Origin: Pseudomonas sp. MYb185
Lineage (GTDB): Bacteria > Pseudomonadota > Gammaproteobacteria > Pseudomonadales > Pseudomonadaceae
Length of the DNA stretch: 64,000 nt
Direction of reading: 5' to 3'
NCBI RefSeq assembly: GCF_002979975.1
Contig: NZ_PCQD01000004.1
Location: 192,486-256,485 of the forward strand
Shown piece by piece: positions 46,937 through 54,788 of the stretch; position 1 is the first letter of the stretch, and each line of letters opens with the position of its first letter. Position numbers and translations under genes: made by a program. Under the pieces are notes generated by a model. The model was not told where the DNA came from. It did no database searches and saw only the letters and a list, made by a program, of their open reading frames with translations.

Positions 46937-47514
46937 GGGGCTATGGGAGCTGAGAGAAGTAGCCAGATGCTAGCCTAGTGCGGGGATGGTGTAAAAACGG
47001 GATGTTAGTCCTCTACTGGCTCGCATGCTGGCTGGCCCGCCATGGATTGCCACGCCCTTCGGGCTCGCAATGACGGCTGAGGAGGGGGAACTGGTCGGGT
47101 ATACCACTCTCTCGTCATTGCGAACCGCGAAGCGGTGAAGCAATCCATGACTACGGAGTGGCAGATGCGCACTGATGGATTGCCACGCCCTTCGGGCTCG
47201 CAATGACGGATGGGAATCATTGGAAATGACCTGGATACCCCACTCCCCCGTCATTGCGAACCGCGAAGCGGTGAAGCAATCCATGACCACGGAGTGGCAG
47301 ACGCGTACTGATGGATCGCCACGCCCTTCGGGCTCGCAATGACGGCTGAGGAGGGGAACTGGTCGGGTATACCGCTCTCTCGTCATTGCGAACCGCGAAG
47401 CGGTGAAGCAATCCATGACCACGGGGTGGCAGACGCGTACTGATGGATCGCCACGCCCTTCAGGTTCGCAATGACGGCTGATAAGGCGTGGACAGTGACG
47501 CAGGATGAGGCAGT
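46937..47514. other. Gene-free stretch holding the composite repeat array
   Basis: Between nnrS and the CigR-like gene there are 578 bases without a convincing gene. Most is the array at 47043-47480. The left 100 bases contain only the nnrS leader; coding-looking frames here are repeat translations. Confidence 0.7.
47043..47480. repeat. Tandem array of about 134-bp composite REP units
   Basis: Units begin at 47043, 47178, 47312 and 47444 (135, 134, 132 bases, then a partial). Each holds a forward copy of TGGAT(T/C)GCCACGCCCTTC...CGCAATGACGG, a spacer, and an inverted copy GTCATTGCGAACCGCGAAGC...GCAATCCATGA, so the unit is a back-to-back pair. The core equals that at 6427 and 28721. The spacer in unit 2 differs. 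Confidence 0.9.
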
Positions 47515-48066
47515 TCAGTTCAACACATTGTCCACGATGGCATAGATGAGGCCGGTGGTGACGGCGACCAGGATCAGGTCATTGCCGGCGCGGCGCCACT
47601 CATAGCCGGCGTAATGCGGCAGATGCCGTACATGACTCGCGGACAGCGGATGCCCCCAGCCATGAGGGATCGGGCGGCCGACCACCAGGTGTACATGGGG
47701 TGGCAATGCTGGCCCGCGACCGATGTTGTAGCGGCTCTGGTAGATCTGCCGCCGCAGTTGCTCACGATGCGGCGGCTGGCGGTGCTGGAACTGATGCCGC
47801 TGCTGGTAGATCTGGCGATGGCCTGGTGGGCGGGCATGATCCTTGGGACGATAACCGGAACCCGGGTGTTGCTGGCCATAGCGGTCGGAGTCGTGCCGCT
47901 GCATCTGCTGACGACGATGATCACGTTCTTGCTGATGCTGCTTGAAGGCCTTGCGGTGATCCTGCGACTGGCCCGGTGCATAGCGGGCCGGGGCGGCGTG
48001 GACTGCCGTGGAGAACAACGCCGTGGCGGCAAGAATGACGATAGTGAAGCGAAGAAGTGCTTTCAT
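47515..48066 (-). CDS. CigR/RcnB-like exported protein
   Basis: A 183-residue protein with a signal peptide (VHAAPA). The middle (about 30-115) is rich in histidine, glutamine and arginine, suited to metal or polyanion contact. The C-terminal domain with GRPIPHGWGHPLSA and HYAGYEWRRAGNDLILVAVTTGLIY is that of the RcnB/CigR family. The ATG at 48066 has GAGGGT upstream. Role unknown; RcnB members affect nickel/cobalt homeostasis. Confidence 0.82.
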   Translation of the reverse strand: MKALLRFTIVILAATALFSTAVHAAPARYAPGQSQDHRKAFKQHQQERDHRRQQMQRHDSDRYGQQHPGSGYRPKDHARPPGHRQIYQQRHQFQHRQPPHREQLRRQIYQSRYNIGRGPALPPHVHLVVGRPIPHGWGHPLSASHVRHLPHYAGYEWRRAGNDLILVAVTTGLIYAIVDNVLN

Positions 48067-48224
48067 GGCGATACCCTCATGGCGATGACCGTTAGAGTGA
48101 TACTGGCGCCTGAAATTCCCTGACAGCGCATGCCCAGCATAGGGGGCCGCTGCCACGTTGTGGGCTTTGTAAAGAGAGCTTTACCGGGATTTACTCATGC
48201 CTTACCAGCGAGGAGCGAGGGCGG

Positions 48225-48256
48225 GAGCAGCCACCGTCATTGCGCGGTGGCTGCTC
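48225..48256 (-). terminator. Hairpin after yebG
   Basis: GAGCAGCCACCG, an 8-base loop and CGGTGGCTGCTC make a perfect 12-bp stem 16 bases after the yebG stop, in front of the CigR-like gene. Confidence 0.65.
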
Positions 48257-48271
48257 TCAGCAGCAGGCCAC

Positions 48272-48532
48272 TCAGGCCGGCTCCTCCTCATGCAGGGCGG
48301 CCAGCACATCGGGGCTGCTCTTGAATGCCTTGGCAAACAGGTCACGGTGTTTCGCCATGTAGATTCCCGCCTCTTCGGCCTGCACCTCGGTGAGGGAGGG
48401 TACTGCCTTGAGCAGCACTTCGCCGAGCCGCTCGGCCAACTCCAGCATCTTGTCGTGACGGTCGGCTTCGGCTTTATCCATGAACAGGCGCTCCGGGTCT
48501 CTGCTGCTTCGGTACACTATTTCAACGGCCAT
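48272..48532 (-). CDS. yebG: YebG family DNA-damage-inducible protein
   Basis: An 86-residue cytoplasmic protein. It starts MAVEIVYRSS and has the family core KAEADRHDKMLELAERL and EAGIYMAKHRDLFAKAF. YebG is an SOS-induced protein of unclear function in E. coli. A LexA box lies 71 bases upstream, consistent with that control. GAGGT precedes the ATG. Confidence 0.88.
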   Translation of the reverse strand: MAVEIVYRSSRDPERLFMDKAEADRHDKMLELAERLGEVLLKAVPSLTEVQAEEAGIYMAKHRDLFAKAFKSSPDVLAALHEEEPA

Positions 48533-48602
48533 TTCTTACCTCTGGCTTGAAGATGGTTTCCTGGTCCATGCGGGCAGGCTGCCGCATGCGGGTTGCAGTA
48601 TA

Positions 48603-48618
48603 CTGTATGTGTATACAG
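48603..48618. promoter_or_regulatory. LexA (SOS) box
   Basis: CTGTATGTGTATACAG matches the LexA consensus CTGT-N8-ACAG with an alternating AT centre. It lies 71 bases before yebG on the left-hand strand and 84 bases before the rhtB-like gene on the right. The palindrome CAGTATACTG at 48596-48605 overlaps it and contains a TATACT that would be the -10 box for yebG, so LexA would block the promoter. Confidence 0.85.
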
Positions 48619-48701
48619 TTTTGGTTTTTTATTCACCTGGCCGCGTTTCGGCTTTGTTACCATCGCAGCTGCGTTATGCACTTCTTCCATGGCGGGAACT
48701 C

Positions 48702-49322
48702 ATGAGTATCGAAACCTGGCTGGCGTTCTTAGTGGCCTGTTGGATCATCAGTCTGTCACCGGGGGCCGGGGCGGTAGCGTCCATGGCCAGCGGCATGAAC
48801 TACGGCTTTGCCAGGGGCTACTGGAACGCGCTCGGGTTGCAGCTGGCATTGCTGTTGCAGATCGCTGTCGTCGCTGCCGGGGTGGGCGCGCTGCTGGCCA
48901 CCTCGGCGCTGGCGTTCGCCTTGATCAAATGGTTCGGGGTGGGCTATCTGTTGTATCTGGCGTTCAGGCAATGGCGGGCACCGACCCGGGAAATGAGTCT
49001 GGAGCCGCGACCGATCGGCCGTCCGCTGAGCCTGGTGCTGCGCGGGTTCGTGATCAACATCAGCAACCCCAAGGCGATCGTCTTCATCCTCGCGGTACTG
49101 CCGCAATTCATCGATCCGGGCCGGCCGCTGCTGATGCAGTACCTGCTCATGGCGCTGACCATGGTGACGGTGGACCTGGTGGTAATGGCCGGCTATACCG
49201 GGCTGGCGGCCAAGGCCATGCGACTGCTGGATTCACCGCGGCAGCAGCGCCTGCTCAACCGCAGCTTCGCCGTCATGTATGGTATCGCCAGCGGCTTGCT
49301 GGCCACCGTGCGCCGGGTCTGA
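48702..49322 (+). CDS. LysE/RhtB family amino acid exporter
   Basis: A 206-residue membrane protein with six segments. Family motifs are SLSPGAGAVASMASGMNYG near the start and NISNPKAIVFILAVLPQF in the middle. It would export an amino acid or derivative. The ATG at 48702 has GCGGGAA upstream. It diverges from yebG and shares its promoter region, which carries the LexA box. Confidence 0.92.
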   Translation: MSIETWLAFLVACWIISLSPGAGAVASMASGMNYGFARGYWNALGLQLALLLQIAVVAAGVGALLATSALAFALIKWFGVGYLLYLAFRQWRAPTREMSLEPRPIGRPLSLVLRGFVINISNPKAIVFILAVLPQFIDPGRPLLMQYLLMALTMVTVDLVVMAGYTGLAAKAMRLLDSPRQQRLLNRSFAVMYGIASGLLATVRRV

Positions 49323-49338
49323 CCCGGCTCGGCCGGCA

Positions 49339-49794
49339 TTATTGCCAGTCGTCCTGCTCGATGAAGCAACTGGTGATGATCCAGCCAACCCCGAAGCGAT
49401 CGGTGAGCATGCCGAAACCCTGCGCCCAGAAGCAGGGGCCGAAGGGCATCCGGGTAACCCCTCCGTCGGACAGTCGGTTGTAGGCCTGCTCGGCCTTCAG
49501 CAGGTCGTCATAATACATCTGCACGAAGACACCCTGGGGTGGCTGGTAGGCACCGGGTGGCGCGTCGGAGCCCATCAGCACACGATCGGCGATGGTAACC
49601 TCGCCATGCAGCACCTTGTCCAGCCAGGCCTCGGGCACACCGGTGCCCTCAGGTGCGTCCCGGTGGCTATGGATGGTGCCGAGGGTGCCGCCGAGTTCCT
49701 GGGCATAGAACTGCAGGGCTTCCCGGCAATGACCGTCAAAGGTGAGATAAATCGCCAGGCTGGCAGGTATCTTGGGGGTGGATGCTTGCGTCAT
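49339..49794 (-). CDS. VOC family protein (PhnB-like)
   Basis: A 151-residue protein of the PhnB/3-demethylubiquinone-methyltransferase-like branch of the vicinal oxygen chelate superfamily: YLTFDGHCREALQFYAQELGG, then HGEVTIADRVLMGSDAPPG, and WAQGFGMLTDRFGVGWII. Metal ligands are not clearly kept, and no substrate can be assigned. It converges on the rhtB-like gene. Confidence 0.88.
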   Translation of the reverse strand: MTQASTPKIPASLAIYLTFDGHCREALQFYAQELGGTLGTIHSHRDAPEGTGVPEAWLDKVLHGEVTIADRVLMGSDAPPGAYQPPQGVFVQMYYDDLLKAEQAYNRLSDGGVTRMPFGPCFWAQGFGMLTDRFGVGWIITSCFIEQDDWQ

Positions 49795-49885
49795 GGGTAT
49801 CGCCCTCGCTGCATGCAGTGGGTGGGGGTTCCACTGTTGATTGATGGCGCTGCGCGGAGTTCAGGCTGACGGATGGGCGGTAGTG

Positions 49886-49908
49886 CAGGCCCGCCGCTGG
49901 CGGGCCTG
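49886..49908 (-). terminator. Hairpin after the META-domain gene
   Basis: CAGGCCCGCC, GCT and GGCGGGCCTG make a perfect 10-bp stem 14 bases after the stop of the META gene. Confidence 0.65.
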
Positions 49909-49922
49909 GGTGGGTCGGTGAG

Positions 49923-50378
49923 TCAGGGGGCGACTGGCTGGAACACCAGTACGCCGGCCTCACCGCTCAGGGTAAGGCGCAGGTTGCTGTCATCGAACTG
50001 CACCTGCAGCGGCTGTTGCAGATAGGTCTTGATCGCGCTCTCGCGGGCCATGAGTGCCGGTTCGCAGGCCATCATGGTCTGCATCAGATCGCCGACTTTC
50101 AGGGTATCCTTTTCCAGCTCGTAGCTACCGCCCATGCCGTTGCAGGTGTTGGTGACTCCCAGGCGATCGGGCTGGAAGCTCAGCTCGATAGGTGGTCTGT
50201 CGCCCTCGGTCAGCGCCGCTGCCGCCTGGCCATCGGCATCGGTCGCTTCGACCAGGGACCATTGGTGCTGGGTGAGGGTGTCCACCGATACCGCGTTGTC
50301 GGTGCTGTTGCAGCCGCCGATCAGCAGGGCCAGTGCCAGAGGGGCGGGAAGCAGGCTGCGCAGTATGTTCGTATTCAT
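49923..50378 (-). CDS. META domain lipoprotein (HslJ-like)
   Basis: A 151-residue lipoprotein: lipobox LIGGC with the cysteine at about 23, followed by one META domain with HQWSLVEATDADGQ, NTCNGMGGSYELE, and MMACEPALMARE. Such proteins are small outer-membrane or periplasmic proteins linked to stress. The ATG at 50378 has GGAGAT upstream. Confidence 0.88.
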   Translation of the reverse strand: MNTNILRSLLPAPLALALLIGGCNSTDNAVSVDTLTQHQWSLVEATDADGQAAAALTEGDRPPIELSFQPDRLGVTNTCNGMGGSYELEKDTLKVGDLMQTMMACEPALMARESAIKTYLQQPLQVQFDDSNLRLTLSGEAGVLVFQPVAP

Positions 50379-50463
50379 GTCATCTCCAGAAGAAAGCTCG
50401 GGCCTATCCTGCACTACTACGGCCCGGCGGTCGAGCCGGCGTGGCCACCTGGACCGCCACGGC

Positions 50464-51591
50464 TCAGGCATTGGACGGTCTGCTGCCATAGCGTGCCTGA
50501 TCGGCCGGGGCCTTGCTCCGAGGCACGCCGGCAACCTGGATCTCCGGCAGGCTGCCGCCATTGAACTCCACCCGGCGGATGGGGAAGGCCAGATGCACGT
50601 CCATATCACGCAGGGCCTGCAGCAACTGCAGGTTGATCTCCTGTTGCACATCCATGTACTGGTTGTAGTCGGCGGTCTGCATGATATGCACCACCTCGAA
50701 GGTCAACTGGCTTTCATTGAAGGCGAAGAAGTGCGCGCGGTCGAAGTGGGTGCGCTCGGAGGATTCGATGATGCGCTTCACCTCGGCGCTGACCTCGCGC
50801 ACCTTGTCGGTCGGCGTATGTGGGCTGATACCGAAGGTGAACACGATGCGTCGGGTATCCATGCGTTTGTAGTTGTGCAGGGTCTGCGCCAGCAGTTCGG
50901 CGTTGGCGCAGACGATCTGCTCACCGCTCAGCGCACGGATGCGGGTGGTCTTGAGGCCGATGTGTTCGATGGTGCCGGCAACCTCGCCGAAGACCACGAA
51001 ATCGCCGATCTCGAACGGCTTGTCGATACCGATCGACATCGAGGCGAACATATCGCTGAGCAGGGTCTGCACTGCCAGGGCGATGGCAATGCCGCCGACG
51101 CCCAGGCTGGCAACCATGGCGGTGATATCCACCCCCAGGTTGGCGAGTATCGACAGCAGCATCACGGTCCAGATCACCAGACGAATCATGATCCCGACCA
51201 GCGTGGTGGTCACCGGGTTGCGGGCCTTGCCGTCGCGGGTCAGGCTGCTGGTCCAGAGTTGCACGGCATGGTCGGCCCACAGCGCGATCTGGAATGCCAG
51301 GGCGATGAACCAGCCATGGGACAGGGCCTCTTCCCAGCGTGGAGACAGATCCACGCTCTTCAGGCCCAGCATCAGGGCAAACGCCAGGAGCAGCAACTGG
51401 CTGGTCGAGCGCAGCAGTTCCGCCGCAAAATAGTAGGCCCGCGAGCGGGTCTTTGCGTCCCGTTGCAGGAAGTGGCGGCTGAGCACACGCAGCGCAACGG
51501 ACAGGATGAGGTAGGTGCCAAGCGTCACGACAACCAGAATGCCCAGTTGCAGCCAGAGTGAGCGATCGGTGAGGACGTCCCAGTACGGCAT
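50464..51591 (-). CDS. Mechanosensitive ion channel (MscS family)
   Basis: A 375-residue channel with four N-terminal membrane segments and the pore helix and beta domain: GVGGIAIALAVQTLLSDMFAS followed by FEIGDFVVFGEVAGTIEHIGL and RIRALSGEQIVCANAEL. The C-terminal 150 residues form the cytoplasmic cage. It should open on membrane tension after hypo-osmotic shock. GGAGAT precedes the ATG. Longer than MscS, so it is a YnaI-like form. Confidence 0.93.
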   Translation of the reverse strand: MPYWDVLTDRSLWLQLGILVVVTLGTYLILSVALRVLSRHFLQRDAKTRSRAYYFAAELLRSTSQLLLLAFALMLGLKSVDLSPRWEEALSHGWFIALAFQIALWADHAVQLWTSSLTRDGKARNPVTTTLVGIMIRLVIWTVMLLSILANLGVDITAMVASLGVGGIAIALAVQTLLSDMFASMSIGIDKPFEIGDFVVFGEVAGTIEHIGLKTTRIRALSGEQIVCANAELLAQTLHNYKRMDTRRIVFTFGISPHTPTDKVREVSAEVKRIIESSERTHFDRAHFFAFNESQLTFEVVHIMQTADYNQYMDVQQEINLQLLQALRDMDVHLAFPIRRVEFNGGSLPEIQVAGVPRSKAPADQARYGSRPSNA

Positions 51592-51780
51592 GATAATCTC
51601 CAGTCAGGTGGTTGGCAGGCCGCGCCATGGCGCAGATACTCCCTATTTCTGTCGGTGCCTGACTGGATTAGTTCCGGCAGATTCAGCGCCGCGCAGGTGT
51701 ATGCTGTGCGCGGCGAACCGCCGGTTTACCCTTCCAGATCGCCGGTACGATACCTTCCAACTCCTCCTGCGGGGCCACTG

Positions 51781-52671
51781 ATGAACGCGCTTTTGTATGC
51801 TGCGACCGTGCTGATATGGGGCACTACCTGGATTGCCATCAGCCTGCAGACCGGCTCTGTGCCGGTACTGGTATCGGTGTTCTACCGGTTTGCCATCGCC
51901 GCCGGCCTGATGTTGCTGGTATTGGCTGCCAGCGGTCGCCTGCAGCGCCTCAGTCGCTCGGAACATGGCTTCTGCCTGCTGCAGGGCATGTGCGTGTTCG
52001 GTTTCAACTTCGTCTGTTTCTATACCGCCAATGCCTATATCAACAGCGGGCTGGAGTCGGTGCTGTTCTCCCTGGCCATCGTGTTCAATGCGATCAATGG
52101 CGTGATCTTCTTCGGCCGGCGCATTACCACCCGGTTGATGCTGGCCAACCTGCTGGGGTTGGCCGGTATCGTCAGCCTGTTCTGGCACGACCTCACCGAT
52201 GAACAGGTGTCCAGTGGCACGCTGATCGGCATCGGCCTGAGTCTGCTGGGAACCTACGGTTTTTCCCTGGGTAACATGATCAGCGTACGCTTTCAGCAGC
52301 GCCGGCTGGACCTGCTGTCGACCAACGCCTGGGCCATGGGCTACGGGGCGCTGATCATGCTCACGCTGGCGTTGCTGACCGGCGCCTCCTTCGCCATCGA
52401 GCTGACCCCCGCGTATATCGGCTCGCTGCTGTATCTGGCAGTGATCGGCTCGATCATCGGCTTCGCCACCTATTTCTCCCTGGTCGGCCGTATCGGTGCC
52501 GGGCCAGCGGCCTATACCACGGTGATGTTCCCGCTGATTGCCCTGGGCATGTCGACCTTGTTCGAAGGTTACCAGTGGAGCGGGGCGGCGGTGTTCGGGC
52601 TGGTGCTGATCCTGCTGGGCAATGTGGTGATGTTCTACCAGCCGCGGGCAAGGAGGGTTGCAGAAGCCTGA
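51781..52671 (+). CDS. EamA family (DMT) transporter
   Basis: A 296-residue membrane protein with ten segments arranged as two EamA repeats. The first repeat has LIWGTTWIAISLQTGSVPV; the second begins GTLIGIGLSLLGTYGFSLG. Substrate unknown, likely a metabolite or amino acid exporter. The ATG at 51781 is used; the frame runs further upstream without a signal. It ends 68 bases before a phosphoesterase lipoprotein gene. Confidence 0.92.
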   Translation: MNALLYAATVLIWGTTWIAISLQTGSVPVLVSVFYRFAIAAGLMLLVLAASGRLQRLSRSEHGFCLLQGMCVFGFNFVCFYTANAYINSGLESVLFSLAIVFNAINGVIFFGRRITTRLMLANLLGLAGIVSLFWHDLTDEQVSSGTLIGIGLSLLGTYGFSLGNMISVRFQQRRLDLLSTNAWAMGYGALIMLTLALLTGASFAIELTPAYIGSLLYLAVIGSIIGFATYFSLVGRIGAGPAAYTTVMFPLIALGMSTLFEGYQWSGAAVFGLVLILLGNVVMFYQPRARRVAEA

Positions 52672-52739
52672 CTGCAACAGGGTTGACATGCGGCGCTGTC
52701 ATGCTGAGCGCCTTCACTACAACCCTGACGAGAACATGC

Positions 52740-54431
52740 ATGAAGAAAACCTATCTGGCGACGTTGATCCTGGTCGCGTCTGCCACCTGCCTGTCGGCCT
52801 GCCTGGGCAGCTCCAGCTCCGATAACAGTGTGTCGCCGCCGGGCGAGAATGCCCCGGCAACCCGGGTACTGGTGTCGCCCTATCTGCAGAATCCGACTGA
52901 AACCGCCATCAGCATCACCTGGTTCACCGACACCGCGGTAGCCGGTGAGGTAGTGGTCGATGGGGTTGGCAGCTTCCCGTCCGAGCCTGAGCAGGCCATG
53001 GCGCTGGATTATGGTGACAGCGAGGTGGCCTATATCCACAGCGAGAACAATTTTGGCCGCATCCACGCTGAGGTGCCCGCCGGGCAGACGCCTGCCTTGC
53101 CGTACCGGCACAGGGTGCGGATCGAAGGGCTGGAGTCGGGTACCGAGTACCAGTATCAGGTCAAGCAGCCGGGGAGCGAGGCGGTGATGGCGGCACGCTT
53201 CAGCACCGCGCCGGTTACCGGCGAGCGCGCCACGGTGCGCTTCCTGGCGATGTCCGATATGGAAACCGAGCCGGAATCGACGCAGAAACCGGTGGCCTGG
53301 GGTGCCAGTGCGCTGGCTGTGGGTGGCGACAAACTGGATACCGACCCGGACACCTATGACCGCTTGTATCCAGTGGACCAGACCACCGGATACCGGGCCA
53401 ACATCCAGTACGCCATGGAACGCGAGCCGAATTTCTGGGTGATCGCCGGTGATCTGGTGGAGAAGGGTGGCCGCCAGCTGGATTGGGATGAGTTCTGGCG
53501 TCACGCAGCCGGGGAGTGGAGCAACTTTGCCGCCAGCACCCCGATCTTCCCGGCTCTGGGCAACCATGAGAACTACTGGCACCCGGAAGGTGGCTCCTAT
53601 ACGCCGCCAGCGGTGATGCGCTCCTACGACAAGTGGAACAGCTACTGGGACCTGCCGCGCAACTACGGTTCCGATGAGCGTTACGAGAAGCGCTACTATC
53701 GGGTGGACTATGGCCCGGTCACGCTGATCACCCTGGACTCGTCCAATGGAGATGACCGCGATCCTGCCAAGGATACCAACCTGGCCATCGATGGCATCCA
53801 GTCACGGGTGCCGGACTTCAACCGCGACAGCGAGCAATGGGACTGGGCCGTCAATGAGCTGGCCGATGCCCAGGCCCAGGGCCAGGTAATCTTCGTGCAG
53901 TTTCATCACATGCCCTTCGGTACCGGCGTGCACAGCCTGCCGTCCGGCAACGCCGGTATTGCCAACAACGAGGACAACCAGTCCGGCCAGCCGATGCGCA
54001 TCTACCATGAACTGTTCGAGCGTTACGGGGTAACGGCGGTGCTGGCAGGACATGACGAACTGCTGGAATACGTGCAGCTGGATGGCGTGCATTACTGGGA
54101 TGTGGGCTTTGCCGGGGATGGCCTGCGTGGACCGGGTTATGCGCCGACCACCACCTACGTGCCCTTCGATCAGTTGCCGGCCCAGGCGCAGGCCAGTCAC
54201 TGGAGCGCGCATGGCGATGCCCCGGAGGTGTGGAATGGCAAGCAACTGGTCGATGGCGGCAAGCACTATGGTTTCCTGGAAGTCGAAGTGCGGCCCAGCG
54301 GCAGCCAGGACTACGAAGTGATCATGACGCCCCGCTATGTCTTCCCGCTGATGGATGAAGAGGGTAACGCCACCGGCGAATTCTCTCCGCGTCAGTACGA
54401 TAAGGTGGTGCGCACGACGATCACGCGCTAA
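52740..54431 (+). CDS. Metallophosphoesterase lipoprotein, purple-acid-phosphatase type
   Basis: A 563-residue exported protein with lipobox LSAC (cysteine near 20). Residues about 40-155 are a fibronectin-like N-domain (SPYLQNPTETAISITWFTD), followed by the metallophosphoesterase domain. Metal-site motifs include FLAMSDME, WVIAGDLVEKGG, PALGNHEN, FVQFHHMPFG and VLAGHDELLEY. It should hydrolyse phosphate esters at the cell surface or periplasm. A strong terminator follows. Confidence 0.9.
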   Translation: MKKTYLATLILVASATCLSACLGSSSSDNSVSPPGENAPATRVLVSPYLQNPTETAISITWFTDTAVAGEVVVDGVGSFPSEPEQAMALDYGDSEVAYIHSENNFGRIHAEVPAGQTPALPYRHRVRIEGLESGTEYQYQVKQPGSEAVMAARFSTAPVTGERATVRFLAMSDMETEPESTQKPVAWGASALAVGGDKLDTDPDTYDRLYPVDQTTGYRANIQYAMEREPNFWVIAGDLVEKGGRQLDWDEFWRHAAGEWSNFAASTPIFPALGNHENYWHPEGGSYTPPAVMRSYDKWNSYWDLPRNYGSDERYEKRYYRVDYGPVTLITLDSSNGDDRDPAKDTNLAIDGIQSRVPDFNRDSEQWDWAVNELADAQAQGQVIFVQFHHMPFGTGVHSLPSGNAGIANNEDNQSGQPMRIYHELFERYGVTAVLAGHDELLEYVQLDGVHYWDVGFAGDGLRGPGYAPTTTYVPFDQLPAQAQASHWSAHGDAPEVWNGKQLVDGGKHYGFLEVEVRPSGSQDYEVIMTPRYVFPLMDEEGNATGEFSPRQYDKVVRTTITR

Positions 54432-54450
54432 CTTCGAGCTGATTGCCCAG

Positions 54451-54484
54451 GCCCGCACAATGAGACTATTGTGCGGGCCTTTTC
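54451..54484 (+). terminator. Strong rho-independent terminator after phosphoesterase gene
   Basis: GGCCCGCACAATgagactATTGTGCGGGCC followed by TTTT: a 12-bp perfect stem with a T-run 20 bases after the stop codon. Confidence 0.9.
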
Positions 54485-54542
54485 ATGGGCGTCACCGCCA
54501 TTTGCTAGAATCGCGGCACATTTTCGATGGAGCAGGACAGAT

Positions 54543-54788
54543 ATGCTGGAGTATTTCATCATCGCGTTTGCGGTGATCAGTGGGCTGTATTTCCACTGGT
54601 GGCTGATGGTGCGCATCCGGCGCTGGAGCAATCGGGACCTGGCCCTGTCCATGGCCGGTGAGGACCAGGCCAGGCGCGAGTACATGCTGGCGCAACTGGC
54701 CGAGGCGCAACGTAGCAAGGTGAGTCGCAAGGAGCTGGAGTCATGGTTGCAGCGCGCTGCGGATTCTTATCCGGGAAACAGCGGCTGA
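54543..54788 (+). CDS. Small single-pass membrane protein, unknown
   Basis: An 81-residue protein with one N-terminal membrane segment (FIIAFAVISGLYFHWWLMV), then a basic juncture (RIRRWSNRD) and a helical, charged cytoplasmic-type tail. The ATG at 54543 has an AGGACAG site. I recognise no family. Its end overlaps the convergent helicase gene by 22 bases. A terminator upstream gives it its own transcript. Confidence 0.72.
   Translation: MLEYFIIAFAVISGLYFHWWLMVRIRRWSNRDLALSMAGEDQARREYMLAQLAEAQRSKVSRKELESWLQRAADSYPGNSG

Noticed and set aside
46937-47020. ANR/DNR site before nnrS
   Set aside because: No TTGAT-N4-ATCAA or close variant is visible upstream.
46970-47422. Left-strand frames in the 134-bp array
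   Set aside because: These read only through inverted REP units (CEPEGRG, ASRFAMT motifs) and show no domain or start signal.
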